Assembly: GCF_003665155.1 (NCBI RefSeq) | Contig: NZ_RCFQ01000012.1 | Location: 20,399 to 84,398 of the forward strand | Reading direction: 5' to 3' | Origin: Mariprofundus sp. EBB-1 | Lineage (GTDB): Bacteria > Pseudomonadota > Zetaproteobacteria > Mariprofundales > Mariprofundaceae | Length of the DNA: 64,000 nucleotides | Shown here: one piece after another, positions 35,791 through 44,382 of the stretch | Layout of the letters: the number at the start of each line of letters is the position of its first letter | Position numbering within the stretch: the stretch's first letter is position 1 | Program-made: the position numbers and the translations under genes | The notes under the pieces: model-generated | The model's input: the letters and a program-made list of their open reading frames with translations, nothing else | Databases searched by the model: none | Told to the model about the DNA's origin: nothing

Positions 35791-36656
35791 GTGCATCTGT
35801 AGGTTATAACTTTGGCTTTATGGATGAATATGCCAAAAAAGAAATTCGCCGCACTGTTCTTAAAGCAGTTGCGATCCCCGGTTATCAGGTACCCTACTCC
35901 AGTCGTGAAATGCCGATGGGGCGCGGATTTGGCACAGGCGGACTGCAACTGACGTTATCGTTGATTGGCGTGGGCGATAACCTGAAGGTGATCGATCAGG
36001 GTTCGGATGATTCTGTGAATGCGGTGAATCTGCGCAGTTTTATCGAAATGACCTGCCCCGGCATTGATACTACAACCAGCGTTGATGAAGCAAATCTGAT
36101 TCAGTCACGTCACCGTATTCCGGAAAAACCGCTACGGGATGATCAGGTAATTGTGATGCAAGTGCCTTATCCTGATCCACTGGTGATTGTTGAACCATCG
36201 GAAGATAGGCGCAAAATTCAGCACGGCGAGGGCAACTATTCAAAGCTGCTGGTGAAACTGTATGAGGATATTGTCCAGTTTGATGAAATCACCATATCGC
36301 ATCGTTACCCAACCTGTATCAATAACCATTATGTGCTCGATCCCTCACCGATTCCACGTTGGGATGTTCCAAAAATGCATCAGTCTAGGGCGTTAATTCT
36401 ATTTGGCGCAGGGCGAGAGAAAAAAATCTATGCCGTCCCACCTTACAGCAAAGCTGAGCCGCTGGTGTTTGATGACGTGCCATTCCGAATCGAAGATTTC
36501 CGTGATGAACATAGCGTTCGTCGTCCGTGTGCCCGGTGTGGATGCACATCCAGTTTTCTTGATGAATTTATCGATTCGGAAAATGGTGAGAAAGTTTATC
36601 AATGCTCTGATTCTGACTGGTGCGATGAACAGTTAGCGCAGCAGGGAGAATGCTGA
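35787..36656 (+). CDS. phnJ: C-P lyase radical SAM subunit PhnJ
   Basis: A 289-residue enzyme that cleaves the carbon-phosphorus bond by radical chemistry. The cluster motif is complete: Cys248-x2-Cys251-x21-Cys273-x5-Cys279, the spacing known for PhnJ, where three Cys bind the 4Fe-4S cluster and Cys272 (E. coli numbering) forms the thiyl radical. N-terminal landmarks are SVGYNFGFMDEYAKKEIRR, YQVPYSSREMPMGRGFGTGG and QGSDDSVNAVNLR. It has all residues needed for activity, so the locus should release hydrocarbons from phosphonates (methane if methylphosphonate is used). Confidence 0.97.
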   Translation: MSASVGYNFGFMDEYAKKEIRRTVLKAVAIPGYQVPYSSREMPMGRGFGTGGLQLTLSLIGVGDNLKVIDQGSDDSVNAVNLRSFIEMTCPGIDTTTSVDEANLIQSRHRIPEKPLRDDQVIVMQVPYPDPLVIVEPSEDRRKIQHGEGNYSKLLVKLYEDIVQFDEITISHRYPTCINNHYVLDPSPIPRWDVPKMHQSRALILFGAGREKKIYAVPPYSKAEPLVFDDVPFRIEDFRDEHSVRRPCARCGCTSSFLDEFIDSENGEKVYQCSDSDWCDEQLAQQGEC

Positions 36657-37486
36657 TGAAAAAAGTTCTTGAAGTAGACGGCTTGTCCAAAATCTATGGC
36701 AAGGGTTGCTCTCAATGTGCGCAGCTAACAGGGCCTGATTGCGATACGAATATCTGTCCGCAGTGCGGTAGTGTCGTTGCCGCACATGACCTCTCGTTTG
36801 ATCTGTATGAGGGCGAAATTTTAGGCATCATTGGTGAATCGGGTTCAGGTAAATCAACCGCAGTAAAAACGCTCTATTTTGATGAGGAGCCAACAGCAGG
36901 TAGCGCAACCTTTTATGATGGCCAAACAAAGCATGATCTGTTTGAACTTAACAAAGCTCAGCAACGCCACCTAGCCAATCATCGTTTTGGCATGGTCTAT
37001 CAGAATCCGCATCTCGGCCTGAATTTTGGTATCTCTGCCGGTGGAAATATCGCCGAGCGCCTGCTGATGTCGGGTGAACGCAGCTATAGCACGATCAGGG
37101 CGCGAGCCACTGCATTACTTACGCGCACGGAAGTGTTGCCTGAACGCATGGATGAATTACCCAAAAATTTCTCAGGAGGCATGCAGCAGCGTGTACAGAT
37201 TGCCAAAGCACTGGCGATTGAGCCGCCGTTGTTGTTTCTTGATGAAGTCACTACCGGCCTGGATTTGTCCGTGCAGGCATCCATTCTCGATCTGATACTG
37301 GAAATTCAGCAAGAACTGAAAACATCGATGGTCGTTGTAACGCATGACCTGGGTGTGATTCGTCTGCTGGCAGGTCGAACTATGGTCATGAAATACGGAC
37401 GCATTATTGAATCAGGACTGACTGATCAGATTCTGGAAGATCCCCAGCACGCATATACACAGCGGCTGGTGGCGTCCTCTTTATAA
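36656..37486 (+). CDS. phnK: C-P lyase ABC-type subunit PhnK with N-terminal Cys-rich insertion
   Basis: A 276-residue ABC protein associated with the core complex. Walker A GESGSGKSTAV, Q-loop MVYQNPHLGLNF, signature FSGGMQQRVQIAKALA and Walker B LLFLDEVTTGLD are intact. Between the first beta strand and Walker A there is an extra segment with Cys18-x2-Cys21, Cys29 and Cys34-x2-Cys37, a zinc-ribbon-like CxxC pair. E. coli PhnK lacks it (from memory). The start at 36656 has AGGGAGA seven bases upstream and overlaps the phnJ stop. Confidence 0.94.
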   Translation: MKKVLEVDGLSKIYGKGCSQCAQLTGPDCDTNICPQCGSVVAAHDLSFDLYEGEILGIIGESGSGKSTAVKTLYFDEEPTAGSATFYDGQTKHDLFELNKAQQRHLANHRFGMVYQNPHLGLNFGISAGGNIAERLLMSGERSYSTIRARATALLTRTEVLPERMDELPKNFSGGMQQRVQIAKALAIEPPLLFLDEVTTGLDLSVQASILDLILEIQQELKTSMVVVTHDLGVIRLLAGRTMVMKYGRIIESGLTDQILEDPQHAYTQRLVASSL

Positions 37487-37498
37487 AAGGGAGCAATC

Positions 37499-38218
37499 AT
37501 GCAAAAACCTATTTTAAAACTTGAGGGCTTTTCAAAGCACTTCCTTTTACATGAACAGGATAAAGTCATCCCCTCCTCGCATGGCGTAAATCTGGAAGCC
37601 TATGCAGGTAAGCTCACAGCCCTGATCGGTCCGACCGGTGCAGGCAAGTCCTCGGTGCTTAACGGCGTTTATCGCACTTATTTACCCAGCAGTGGAAGCA
37701 TTCTTTATAAGACAAAGGATGAACGCTGTGTTGATTTAGCAACGGCAGATGAACATCAGATACTTGATCTGCGTCGCCATGAGATCGGATTTGTAACACA
37801 GTTTTTACGTTTCTTGCCACGCCAGGCTACACAAGATGTGGTGGCACAACCGTTATGCCGAAAGGGTGTCAGTTATGAAGTAGCGCTATCGAGATCTCAA
37901 GAGATGTTGGCAGCGATGAATATTCCTGAACGTTTGTGGAGTGTATCGCCTGCTACGTTTTCAGGCGGTGAAAAACAGCGTGTGAATCTGGCTCGTGGTC
38001 TTATCGCAAAGCCTCGTTTGCTATTACTCGATGAACCAACGGCCAGCCTTGATCCTAAAACTACGGATGCCGTGGTTGAATTGATAAAAGACTTAAAAGC
38101 TGAAGGCAGTGCGCTGGTGGCTATTTTTCATGATCCATCGCTGGTGGAGCGAATGGCGGATGATGTGGTCGCTTTAACACCACCGCAGCAGATAGAAAAG
38201 AAATCGGAGAAAATATGA
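37499..38218 (+). CDS. phnL: C-P lyase ABC-type subunit PhnL
   Basis: A 239-residue ABC protein needed in phosphonate breakdown, acting with PhnI. Walker A GPTGAGKSSVL (near 44), the Q-loop region GFVTQFLRFLPRQAT, signature FSGGEKQRVNLARGLI and Walker B LLLLDEPTASLDP are present. The H-switch is IFHDPSLVERM. AAAGGGAG lies before the ATG. The stop overlaps phnM. Confidence 0.95.
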   Translation: MQKPILKLEGFSKHFLLHEQDKVIPSSHGVNLEAYAGKLTALIGPTGAGKSSVLNGVYRTYLPSSGSILYKTKDERCVDLATADEHQILDLRRHEIGFVTQFLRFLPRQATQDVVAQPLCRKGVSYEVALSRSQEMLAAMNIPERLWSVSPATFSGGEKQRVNLARGLIAKPRLLLLDEPTASLDPKTTDAVVELIKDLKAEGSALVAIFHDPSLVERMADDVVALTPPQQIEKKSEKI

Positions 38219-39369
38219 GCCAAATGTATCTAACCCATGCGCGCATTATCCTAACCAACGAAGTGCTTGAAGATGCTTCTTTATTGATTAAGGACGGTCT
38301 CATCGCAGCCATTAACCCGGACAACTGCGCTTCGGCATCTGAAATCGACCTGAAGGGAAAAACCATCATGCCAGGCATGATCGACCTGCACTGTGATGCG
38401 CTGGAAAAAGAGGTTGAGCCACGCCCCGGCGTTCATTTCCCTATGAATTTTGCCATTGCGCAGGCGGATAAACGCAACGCAGCGGCAGGTATCACCACGG
38501 TGTTTCATGCCATGGCCTTTGCCAATAATGAGTTGGGCGTGCGCAGTAATGAGATGGCTGCACAACTGGTTAGTGCCGTGCATGCATGGCAACCGCATGC
38601 ATTGGTGGATAACCGGGTGCATTGCCGTTACGAAATCACAGACGTAAGTGGCATGCCTGTCCTGCAATCCTTGCTTGAAAATAAGCAAATGGATCTACTT
38701 TCCCTGATGGATCACACCCCGGGTCAGGGGCAGTTTAAAAGTATGGCCGCTTATCGCGAATATCTGAAGCGAACCTATAAAAGAAGCGAATCAGAAGTTG
38801 ATGATATCCTTGAGCAGAAACAGGCAGCAGCAGAAGGTGCTTTTGAAAGAGTTGAATATTTAATTAAACTTGCTCATGCCAATGGCATCTCTGTCGCCAG
38901 CCACGATGATGATAGCTCCGAGCGTATTGACACCATGACCGCATTGAATGTGCAGATTTCAGAATTCCCTATCAATCTGGAGACCGCACGCTACGCCCGT
39001 CAACAAGGCATGAGTACCATCATGGGAGCACCTAATATTTTACGGGGTAAGAGCCAGTCTGGTTCCATGCGCGCGATTGATGGTATCCACGCAGATGTGG
39101 TGGACTGTTTATGTGCCGATTATGCACCTGCAGCATTGATTGTGGCTGTCTTCCAGATACCTGAAATATCCGAATTAAACCTCGCTGATGCCGTTCGCTT
39201 TGTTACAGCCAACCCTGCCAAGGCAGCAGGGTTGCACGATCGGGGTGAAATCGCGGTTGGTAAACGCGCCGACCTGATTGCCGTTGATTTTCCTGGCGGT
39301 CTTCCTCAAGTATCATCGGTGTGGGTGGACGGTGTTCAGGCATGCCAAAACAACTATGATCATGGCTAA
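38215..39369 (+). CDS. phnM: Phosphonate triphosphate diphosphohydrolase PhnM
   Basis: A 384-residue amidohydrolase that removes pyrophosphate from the ribose phosphonate triphosphate. Metal-site motifs are PGMIDLHCDALEKEVEPRPG, NRVHCRYEITD and ISVASHDDDSSERI, with SEFPINLETAR and GAPNILRGKSQSG typical of PhnM. The C-terminal PAKAAGLHDRGEIAVGKRAD is the usual small beta domain. It overlaps phnL and phnN by a few bases each. Confidence 0.96.
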   Translation: MSQMYLTHARIILTNEVLEDASLLIKDGLIAAINPDNCASASEIDLKGKTIMPGMIDLHCDALEKEVEPRPGVHFPMNFAIAQADKRNAAAGITTVFHAMAFANNELGVRSNEMAAQLVSAVHAWQPHALVDNRVHCRYEITDVSGMPVLQSLLENKQMDLLSLMDHTPGQGQFKSMAAYREYLKRTYKRSESEVDDILEQKQAAAEGAFERVEYLIKLAHANGISVASHDDDSSERIDTMTALNVQISEFPINLETARYARQQGMSTIMGAPNILRGKSQSGSMRAIDGIHADVVDCLCADYAPAALIVAVFQIPEISELNLADAVRFVTANPAKAAGLHDRGEIAVGKRADLIAVDFPGGLPQVSSVWVDGVQACQNNYDHG

Positions 39370-39901
39370 GATTTACTATGTGATCGGTGCATCAGGGGCA
39401 GGCAAAGATTCGATTATGGCTTATGCTCGCCAAAAAGTGAGTGGCGATACCCCAGCTATTTTTTGCCATCGCTACATCACACGAGCTGCGGATGCAGGCG
39501 GTGAGAATCATATAGCTCTAACTGACCGCGAGTTTGAAATCAGGAAAAACCGCGGTTGTTTTGCCATGAACTGGCAAAGCCATGGCCATCAATATGGTAT
39601 CGGCGTTGAAATCCATGATTGGCTTAAGGCTGATTTGAACGTTATCGTGAATGGTTCACGCGCATATTTGAATGAAGCACTCATGGCATTTCCAGAGATG
39701 ATTCCCGTTCTTATCAATGTTTCAGATGACATGTTGTTTCATCGTCTCAAAGCCAGAGGAAGGGAGAGCGTGCCAGATATCAAGAGCAGGATTCAACGCT
39801 CTCAATCTCTTGAGCCTATTGTTCATTCAAATTTAATCATTATTGAAAATAATAGTGAATTGGCCACAGCCGGCGACGCGTTAGTTGAACTGATTGCATG
39901 A
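39362..39901 (+). CDS. phnN: Ribose 1,5-bisphosphate phosphokinase PhnN
   Basis: A 179-residue kinase of the guanylate-kinase-like fold that converts ribose 1,5-bisphosphate to PRPP. P-loop GASGAGKDSIM is at residues 8-18; FCHRYITRAADAGGENHIAL, NWQSHGHQYGIG and the RLKARGRE lid follow. The start at 39362 (MAKIYYVIG) has no clear ribosome site and lies inside phnM, so coupling is likely; 39356 is an alternative. Confidence 0.92.
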   Translation: MAKIYYVIGASGAGKDSIMAYARQKVSGDTPAIFCHRYITRAADAGGENHIALTDREFEIRKNRGCFAMNWQSHGHQYGIGVEIHDWLKADLNVIVNGSRAYLNEALMAFPEMIPVLINVSDDMLFHRLKARGRESVPDIKSRIQRSQSLEPIVHSNLIIIENNSELATAGDALVELIA

Positions 39902-40662
39902 GTATTAAGCTTACATTCCTGGGTACCGGTGATGCTGGCGGAGTTCCTCTTTTTGGCTGTAACTGCTCCATCTGCTTGCAAATGAAAAAGGATGGAATTA
40001 GGCGCAGCCCCTGTTCAGCAGTCATCAGCTTTGGCAGTTGTTCATTTCTAATTGATGCAGGCAGAACCGATCTTCTGGCTTTATTTGACCAATATCAGTT
40101 CAAGCGCATTCTATTGACGCATTATCATGCAGACCATGTACAGGGGCTGTTTCATATTCGCTGGGGAAATCCCGCGTTAAATATCCCTGTTCATGGCCCT
40201 GTCGATGAACAGGGATGTGCTGACCTGTTGAAACACCCCGGTATTCTTGATTTCACTGATCAGATGATTCCATTTCTTTGTCGTGAATTTAATGGAATCA
40301 GTATTACCCCGGTACCTCTAAATCACTCTAAGCTTACCTTAGGTTACTGTTTTGATTACAAGGGAAAACGAGTGGCTTATCTCACAGATACGTTGGGCTT
40401 ACCGTTGGAGACAGAGTCATTCCTTCTTTCCTGGCAACCAGATATTCTGATTTTAGATTGCAGCCACCCACCTGGGCATGCACATATGAGAAATCACAAT
40501 GACCTTATGACAGCTTTATGCATTCACAACAAAATATCACCGGCTGAATCATGGCTTACTCATATCGGTCATGAACTCGAATTATACTGGCATGCGCAAG
40601 GGATAGAGCTCCCTTCAAATGTATTTATTGCAACCGATGGATATCAATTAACAGTAAGGTAA
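39898..40662 (+). CDS. phnP: Phosphoribosyl cyclic phosphodiesterase PhnP
   Basis: A 254-residue metallo-beta-lactamase-fold enzyme that opens 5-phosphoribosyl 1,2-cyclic phosphate, the product of PhnJ. The GTGDAGGVPLFGCNCSIC start contains the structural zinc Cys set of PhnP, the catalytic THYHADHVQG is near residue 78, and AYLTDTLGLP, LDCSHPP and LTHIGHELE supply further ligands. ATGA overlap with phnN. It is the last gene of the C-P lyase unit. Confidence 0.94.
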   Translation: MSIKLTFLGTGDAGGVPLFGCNCSICLQMKKDGIRRSPCSAVISFGSCSFLIDAGRTDLLALFDQYQFKRILLTHYHADHVQGLFHIRWGNPALNIPVHGPVDEQGCADLLKHPGILDFTDQMIPFLCREFNGISITPVPLNHSKLTLGYCFDYKGKRVAYLTDTLGLPLETESFLLSWQPDILILDCSHPPGHAHMRNHNDLMTALCIHNKISPAESWLTHIGHELELYWHAQGIELPSNVFIATDGYQLTVR

Positions 40663-40665
40663 TCA

Positions 40666-40720
40666 CGGTCATATTCCTGTCATGCATCTGCCTTTTTCTT
40701 GTCATTTTCGTCCTTATAAT
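40666..40720 (+). promoter_or_regulatory. Pho box and promoter upstream of the porin gene
   Basis: Half-sites at exact 11-bp steps: CGGTCAT (40666), CTGTCAT (40677), a degenerate CTGCCTT (40688) and TTGTCAT (40699). A consensus -10 TATAAT lies at 40715-40720, nine bases after the last half-site, with no separate -35. This is the architecture of PhoB-activated promoters. The porin ATG is 54 bases further downstream. Confidence 0.85.
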
Positions 40721-40774
40721 CATATGTAGATATATAGATATCTGTATGAATATAACATTACAGGAGAAACAATT

Positions 40775-41839
40775 ATGAAGAAACATATCATGCTATCTGC
40801 ACTGGCTTGCATCAGTTTTGCACCGTCAGCATTTGCAGGAGTAACTGTCTTTGATGATGGCGAAAGTAAATTAAAACTGAGCGGCTTAGTTCGCGTTGAT
40901 GCAATTTCCAATAAAATAACATCGGTAGCTGGTGGCATTCCAACAACCACTAAAACTCAGGGCTTCGATCTGAACAGGGCATACCTGACTGCAAAATATA
41001 CCATTGATGCTGATAATATGATGAGAATCACCACCGATGTGAAATATGAATCAGCTCTTACAGGTAAGAAAAGTAACATCTTTCTTAAATATGCCTATCT
41101 TCAGAGTAAGCTGGCGGGTGATGCAGCCGTTCTTCGCTTGGGTGTATCGCATACTCCATGGGTAGATTATGAACTGGCACTCTGGAAGCACGCTTACTTC
41201 ATCGATGAGCCTTCATCCACATTTGGATATGAAGCCTCTTCTGATCTTGGTATTGGTCTAAAGGGTAAGCTCGCTAATGGCATGGTGAAATACTTTGTGA
41301 CTGCAGTGAACGGTAAAGGCTATGCTGATATAAAAAAATCAAATGGCATAGATTACTCAGGCCGTATTGGTCTGGAACCTATTAAAGGGCTGACTTTTGA
41401 TGTGGGTTATAGAACCGGATATAAAGGAACTAAAACCAGCGCTATTGTTCCTCTCGGTAAGCAAACGCTGACTCGGGCAATGATTTCCTATGGTACTGAC
41501 TCTTTCAGAATTGGTGTCGATTATATGATCAACAAAGATAAAACTGTTGCTGCGCCATTCGAAGACAAACTTATGTCAGGTTGGGGTTGGGTAAAACTGG
41601 GAGCTGGTTTTGGTCTGGTTGCACGATATGACCAGGAAAAATCCAATAAACTAGTTGCGGTTCTCGGAGATGTGGAACAAAAAACAGATCAAATTGTTGC
41701 TGGCCTCACTTACAAACGCGCAAAAAATGTGAATTTCACATTGGGTTACATGGGTAAGAAGTTTACTGGTTATAAGTATGTTCTCAATGATACGTACAAA
41801 GACACAAGGATTGGACTATGGAGCCAATTTGCTTATTAA
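40775..41839 (+). CDS. Outer-membrane porin, probably OprO/OprP-like and phosphate-regulated
   Basis: A 354-residue beta-barrel protein with signal peptide (MKKHIMLSALACISFAPSAF, cleaved near 21). Beta strands of alternating residues run through the whole length: LKLSGLVRVDAISN, KYAYLQSKLAGDAAVLRLG, VSHTPWVDYELALWKHAY and ending with aromatic GLWSQFAY, the C-terminal Phe/Tyr signal for barrel assembly. The style resembles the phosphate-selective porin O/P family, though it is shorter than OprP. Its own Pho box and its place behind phnP suggest entry of phosphate or phosphonates. CAGGAG lies before the ATG. Confidence 0.75.
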   Translation: MKKHIMLSALACISFAPSAFAGVTVFDDGESKLKLSGLVRVDAISNKITSVAGGIPTTTKTQGFDLNRAYLTAKYTIDADNMMRITTDVKYESALTGKKSNIFLKYAYLQSKLAGDAAVLRLGVSHTPWVDYELALWKHAYFIDEPSSTFGYEASSDLGIGLKGKLANGMVKYFVTAVNGKGYADIKKSNGIDYSGRIGLEPIKGLTFDVGYRTGYKGTKTSAIVPLGKQTLTRAMISYGTDSFRIGVDYMINKDKTVAAPFEDKLMSGWGWVKLGAGFGLVARYDQEKSNKLVAVLGDVEQKTDQIVAGLTYKRAKNVNFTLGYMGKKFTGYKYVLNDTYKDTRIGLWSQFAY

Positions 41840-41871
41840 AGTTTAATGTCCTCGTCAGATAATTAAAGGTT

Positions 41872-41925
41872 AGGGCACCTGCATTTCTTTCTTCTAAGAT
41901 TGCTTTTAGAGAAATGCGGTGCCCT
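41872..41925 (+). terminator. Long hairpin after the porin gene
   Basis: A 16-bp stem with one bulged T: AGGGCACC plus GCATTTCT pair with AGAAATGC plus GGTGCCCT, loop of 21 bases. It starts 33 bases after the porin stop. There is no clean T-run, so it may be a Rho-assisted end or mRNA stabiliser; it closes the phosphonate block. Confidence 0.7.
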
Positions 41926-42089
41926 ATGCCTTTATAAATTCTCACCGGAGTTACACCTTCTGCGTTTGATTTTGTAATAGTACATCCAAATCAGCCAATA
42001 GAATAAAATTTTCAAATCATTATTTTTTGTCTCATATAGATTATCATCCGAACCATGCAATTTTATACCAACTGCGCGTGCGAATCCTA

Positions 42090-42911
42090 ATGGCATATAT
42101 ACTCAATATCAGATCATTTCCTTTACTCTTTTCCTTTCTTTTGCTGATCACACCGATGTCCGCAATGGCAGAACCGGAGCATGAACTCGATCAGATCGCC
42201 AAACTCATATTCCAAAATGAATGCGCTTCAAAAAACAGCTGCCTAACCTCCTGGAACGAAGGCGAGGAGTTCGCGTCCCTCGGTATCGGGCACTTTATCT
42301 GGTATCCGGGTGCATCCAACAAAACCTTCAGCGAAAGCTTTCCGGCTCTGCTGCTGTTTATGCAACAACAGGGTGAACAGCTGCCCGCATGGTTGGCGGC
42401 TCATCCTGAGCAAGCCAACCCCTGGTCGAACAGGGAGACCTTTCTAGCCGCCTATGATGGTAAAAAGATGCACGCTTTGCGTGACTTTCTGATACGCAGC
42501 AAAGCTACTCAGGCAACGTTCATGCAACAGCGCTTACGTGCCTCCTTACCGTTACTGCTCAAAGGACTCGATCAAGACGCACAACAGCATATTCGTCAGC
42601 AGTTTGAACGCGTAGCTAGCTCCCCCATGGGGATGTATGTGCTGATGGATTATGTGAATTTCAAAGGGGAAGGCACCAGCCTGAAAGAGCGTTACCAGGG
42701 TAAGGGCTGGGGCCTGCTTCAAGTCCTTCAATATATGTCGAGTGATGCGTCAGGCATTGCTACAATCAAAGCATTTGCCGATGCCGCGGACGCAATGTTG
42801 ACCCGCCGCGTACACTTATCGCCTCCTGAACGTAACGAGGCCCGTTGGTTAAGCGGCTGGCGTAAACGCCTGCACACCTATGTGCATGAAGCAGAGAAAC
42901 CGGCACAATGA
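42090..42911 (+). CDS. Conserved exported protein of unknown function (possible lysozyme-like fold)
   Basis: A 273-residue protein with signal peptide (SFPLLFSFLLLITPMSAMAE). The mature part starts with a helix ending in IFQNECASKNSCLTSWN and the striking motif EGEEFASLGIGHFIWYP, then ESFPALLLFMQQQGEQLPAW. The Asn-Glu near the N-terminus followed by a G-IGH-F/W block recalls the E...GYGH pattern of lysozyme-like muramidases, but this is a guess from pattern. I recall similar unnamed exported proteins in gammaproteobacteria. The start at 42090 is the last ATG before the signal sequence; no good ribosome site. No operon partner. Confidence 0.6.
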   Translation: MAYILNIRSFPLLFSFLLLITPMSAMAEPEHELDQIAKLIFQNECASKNSCLTSWNEGEEFASLGIGHFIWYPGASNKTFSESFPALLLFMQQQGEQLPAWLAAHPEQANPWSNRETFLAAYDGKKMHALRDFLIRSKATQATFMQQRLRASLPLLLKGLDQDAQQHIRQQFERVASSPMGMYVLMDYVNFKGEGTSLKERYQGKGWGLLQVLQYMSSDASGIATIKAFADAADAMLTRRVHLSPPERNEARWLSGWRKRLHTYVHEAEKPAQ

Positions 42912-42957
42912 TCAGAATACCAATGCCAAACAGAGCGTAAGAGGTAAGAATTGCATC

Positions 42958-43004
42958 TGTTTTTGTCTTTACTTTGCGTAACTCTGCGTACTTCGCGGTG
43001 AAAA
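42958..43004. repeat. Degenerate intergenic repeat of CGCAGAG/CGCAAAG type
   Basis: On the minus strand this reads as short units ACGCAGAG and ACGCAAAG in phase. A similar element lies at about 51225-51290. This family of low-complexity intergenic motifs is widespread in environmental bacteria (from memory). Confidence 0.45.
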
Positions 43005-43036
43005 TACTGAATCATGATATTAAAACACAGGATATT

Positions 43037-43762
43037 TTAATGCGATTGCCCTTGCCTCTGCTCAGCAATACGCATCAACTGCTGTTTCACCCATGCCGGG
43101 CCCGGTTTATGTTTTTGTTCAAAGGAGAGTGCTTCCAGCTCTTTCAACGCACTCACCAATAGATCAAGCTGACGTGGCAAATAAATCAGCATCGCCTGTA
43201 GTACCTGCTCACGAATATCCCACTGCAAATTGCCGGCGCTTGCACCCAAGATTTGCAACAGTTCATCATCAGAAGCAGGTGCGGCCATATCAACTTTTTC
43301 CATAGCCAGCAGACGCGAAGAAAGCTCCGGAGGCAGTAATCCTATATTTCCACGCCAGCCAATAACCATGGGTCGCTGCTGATCACGCCCGCGTTCAATT
43401 AAGTGAAATAACGCGTGCGCAATGGGCAAAGAAATTGCTCCCGCAGGCACATCAATCAACCAACAGTGTTGGCCGTCCAAATGCTTTTCCCACTGCTGAG
43501 CCAGTTGCCAGCTGCTGTCATGATCGGCATCGGAGTCCACATACAGCATCGCGGTAATACCATGTTCCGTGGCAAGCGTTCGCAGTAGGTGACTTTTTCC
43601 GGCAGCCCCGGCTGACGTTAACCAGACTCTGCCACCATGCACACTCCATAGAGCCAGATGATTACAGGCTGATTCAACACCGGCATGCCTTAACCATGTG
43701 CCATAATCATGGGTTATCGGCAGATCCATCTGCAAACGCAGTTGATGGTTGCTGACACCCAT
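43037..43762 (-). CDS. hda: DnaA-family AAA protein, Hda-like regulator of DnaA
   Basis: A 241-residue AAA+ protein homologous to the DnaA ATPase core without the DNA-binding domain. Recognisable are LRLQMDLPITHDYGTWL at the N-terminus (LxLPL-type clamp-binding motif is represented by LRLQMDLP), Walker A SAGAAGKSHLLRTLA, Walker B-like CWLIDVPAGAI and the C-terminal IYLPRQLDLLVSALKELE. Hda stimulates ATP hydrolysis by DnaA on the sliding clamp. Walker B lacks the usual second acidic residue, so ATPase activity may be weak. The gene begins where pgsA ends, and the DUF2066-hda association is seen in gammaproteobacteria. Confidence 0.8.
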   Translation of the reverse strand: MGVSNHQLRLQMDLPITHDYGTWLRHAGVESACNHLALWSVHGGRVWLTSAGAAGKSHLLRTLATEHGITAMLYVDSDADHDSSWQLAQQWEKHLDGQHCWLIDVPAGAISLPIAHALFHLIERGRDQQRPMVIGWRGNIGLLPPELSSRLLAMEKVDMAAPASDDELLQILGASAGNLQWDIREQVLQAMLIYLPRQLDLLVSALKELEALSFEQKHKPGPAWVKQQLMRIAEQRQGQSH

Positions 43763-44322
43763 TATTTAGCTTCATCGGTAACAGCTTTACGCATCCATAC
43801 AACCATGTACTGAAGACCGGAAATACAAGTGAATGTAAAGGTCAACAAAATCGACATCTCGAGCACATTCTGACCCGGAAACTGCCAGGCCATGTCAGAT
43901 AGAACGGCCAGCACCAGCGTGATTTGCAAGAACGTTGTTACTTTGGAGGCAATGCTCGGCTGCATTTCCAGCTTATGGGTGACCATTTCATAGGCAATCG
44001 CCCCCACCACAATGATCAAATCACGAAATATAACCGCAAGAAACAGGTATAGTGGCAGATGGTCAATAAAATAGAGCGTCACGATGGTGCTGATCAACAA
44101 CAATTTATCAGCCAAAGGATCCATATAGGCTCCGACCGTACTACGCTGATTAAAATAACGCGCAATAGCGCCATCCAGCATATCGGTTACGCCAGCAGCA
44201 GCCATTAAAATCAGGGCCAGCACAGCCTGATGTTCCAAAATCGCATAAATAATAAATGGCGTAATCAGAATACGCGCTAATGTCAGCAAATTGGGAATAT
44301 TAAGGATTCGATCTTGCATCAT
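43762..44322 (-). CDS. pgsA: CDP-diacylglycerol--glycerol-3-phosphate 3-phosphatidyltransferase
   Basis: A 186-residue integral membrane enzyme for phosphatidylglycerol synthesis. The CDP-alcohol transferase motif D-G-x2-A-R-x8-G-x3-D-x3-D is intact as DMLDGAIARYFNQR and STVGAYMDPLADKLL (about residues 46-74). It begins IPNLLTLARILITPFIIYAI as expected. Five or six hydrophobic spans. Its stop shares a base with the hda start, so the two genes are coupled. Confidence 0.95.
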   Translation of the reverse strand: MMQDRILNIPNLLTLARILITPFIIYAILEHQAVLALILMAAAGVTDMLDGAIARYFNQRSTVGAYMDPLADKLLLISTIVTLYFIDHLPLYLFLAVIFRDLIIVVGAIAYEMVTHKLEMQPSIASKVTTFLQITLVLAVLSDMAWQFPGQNVLEMSILLTFTFTCISGLQYMVVWMRKAVTDEAK

Positions 44323-44382
44323 TAGAAGATAAGTGTCCCGTCCTTCAAATAACTACTGACAACATATTTAAGCCAGCCAACA

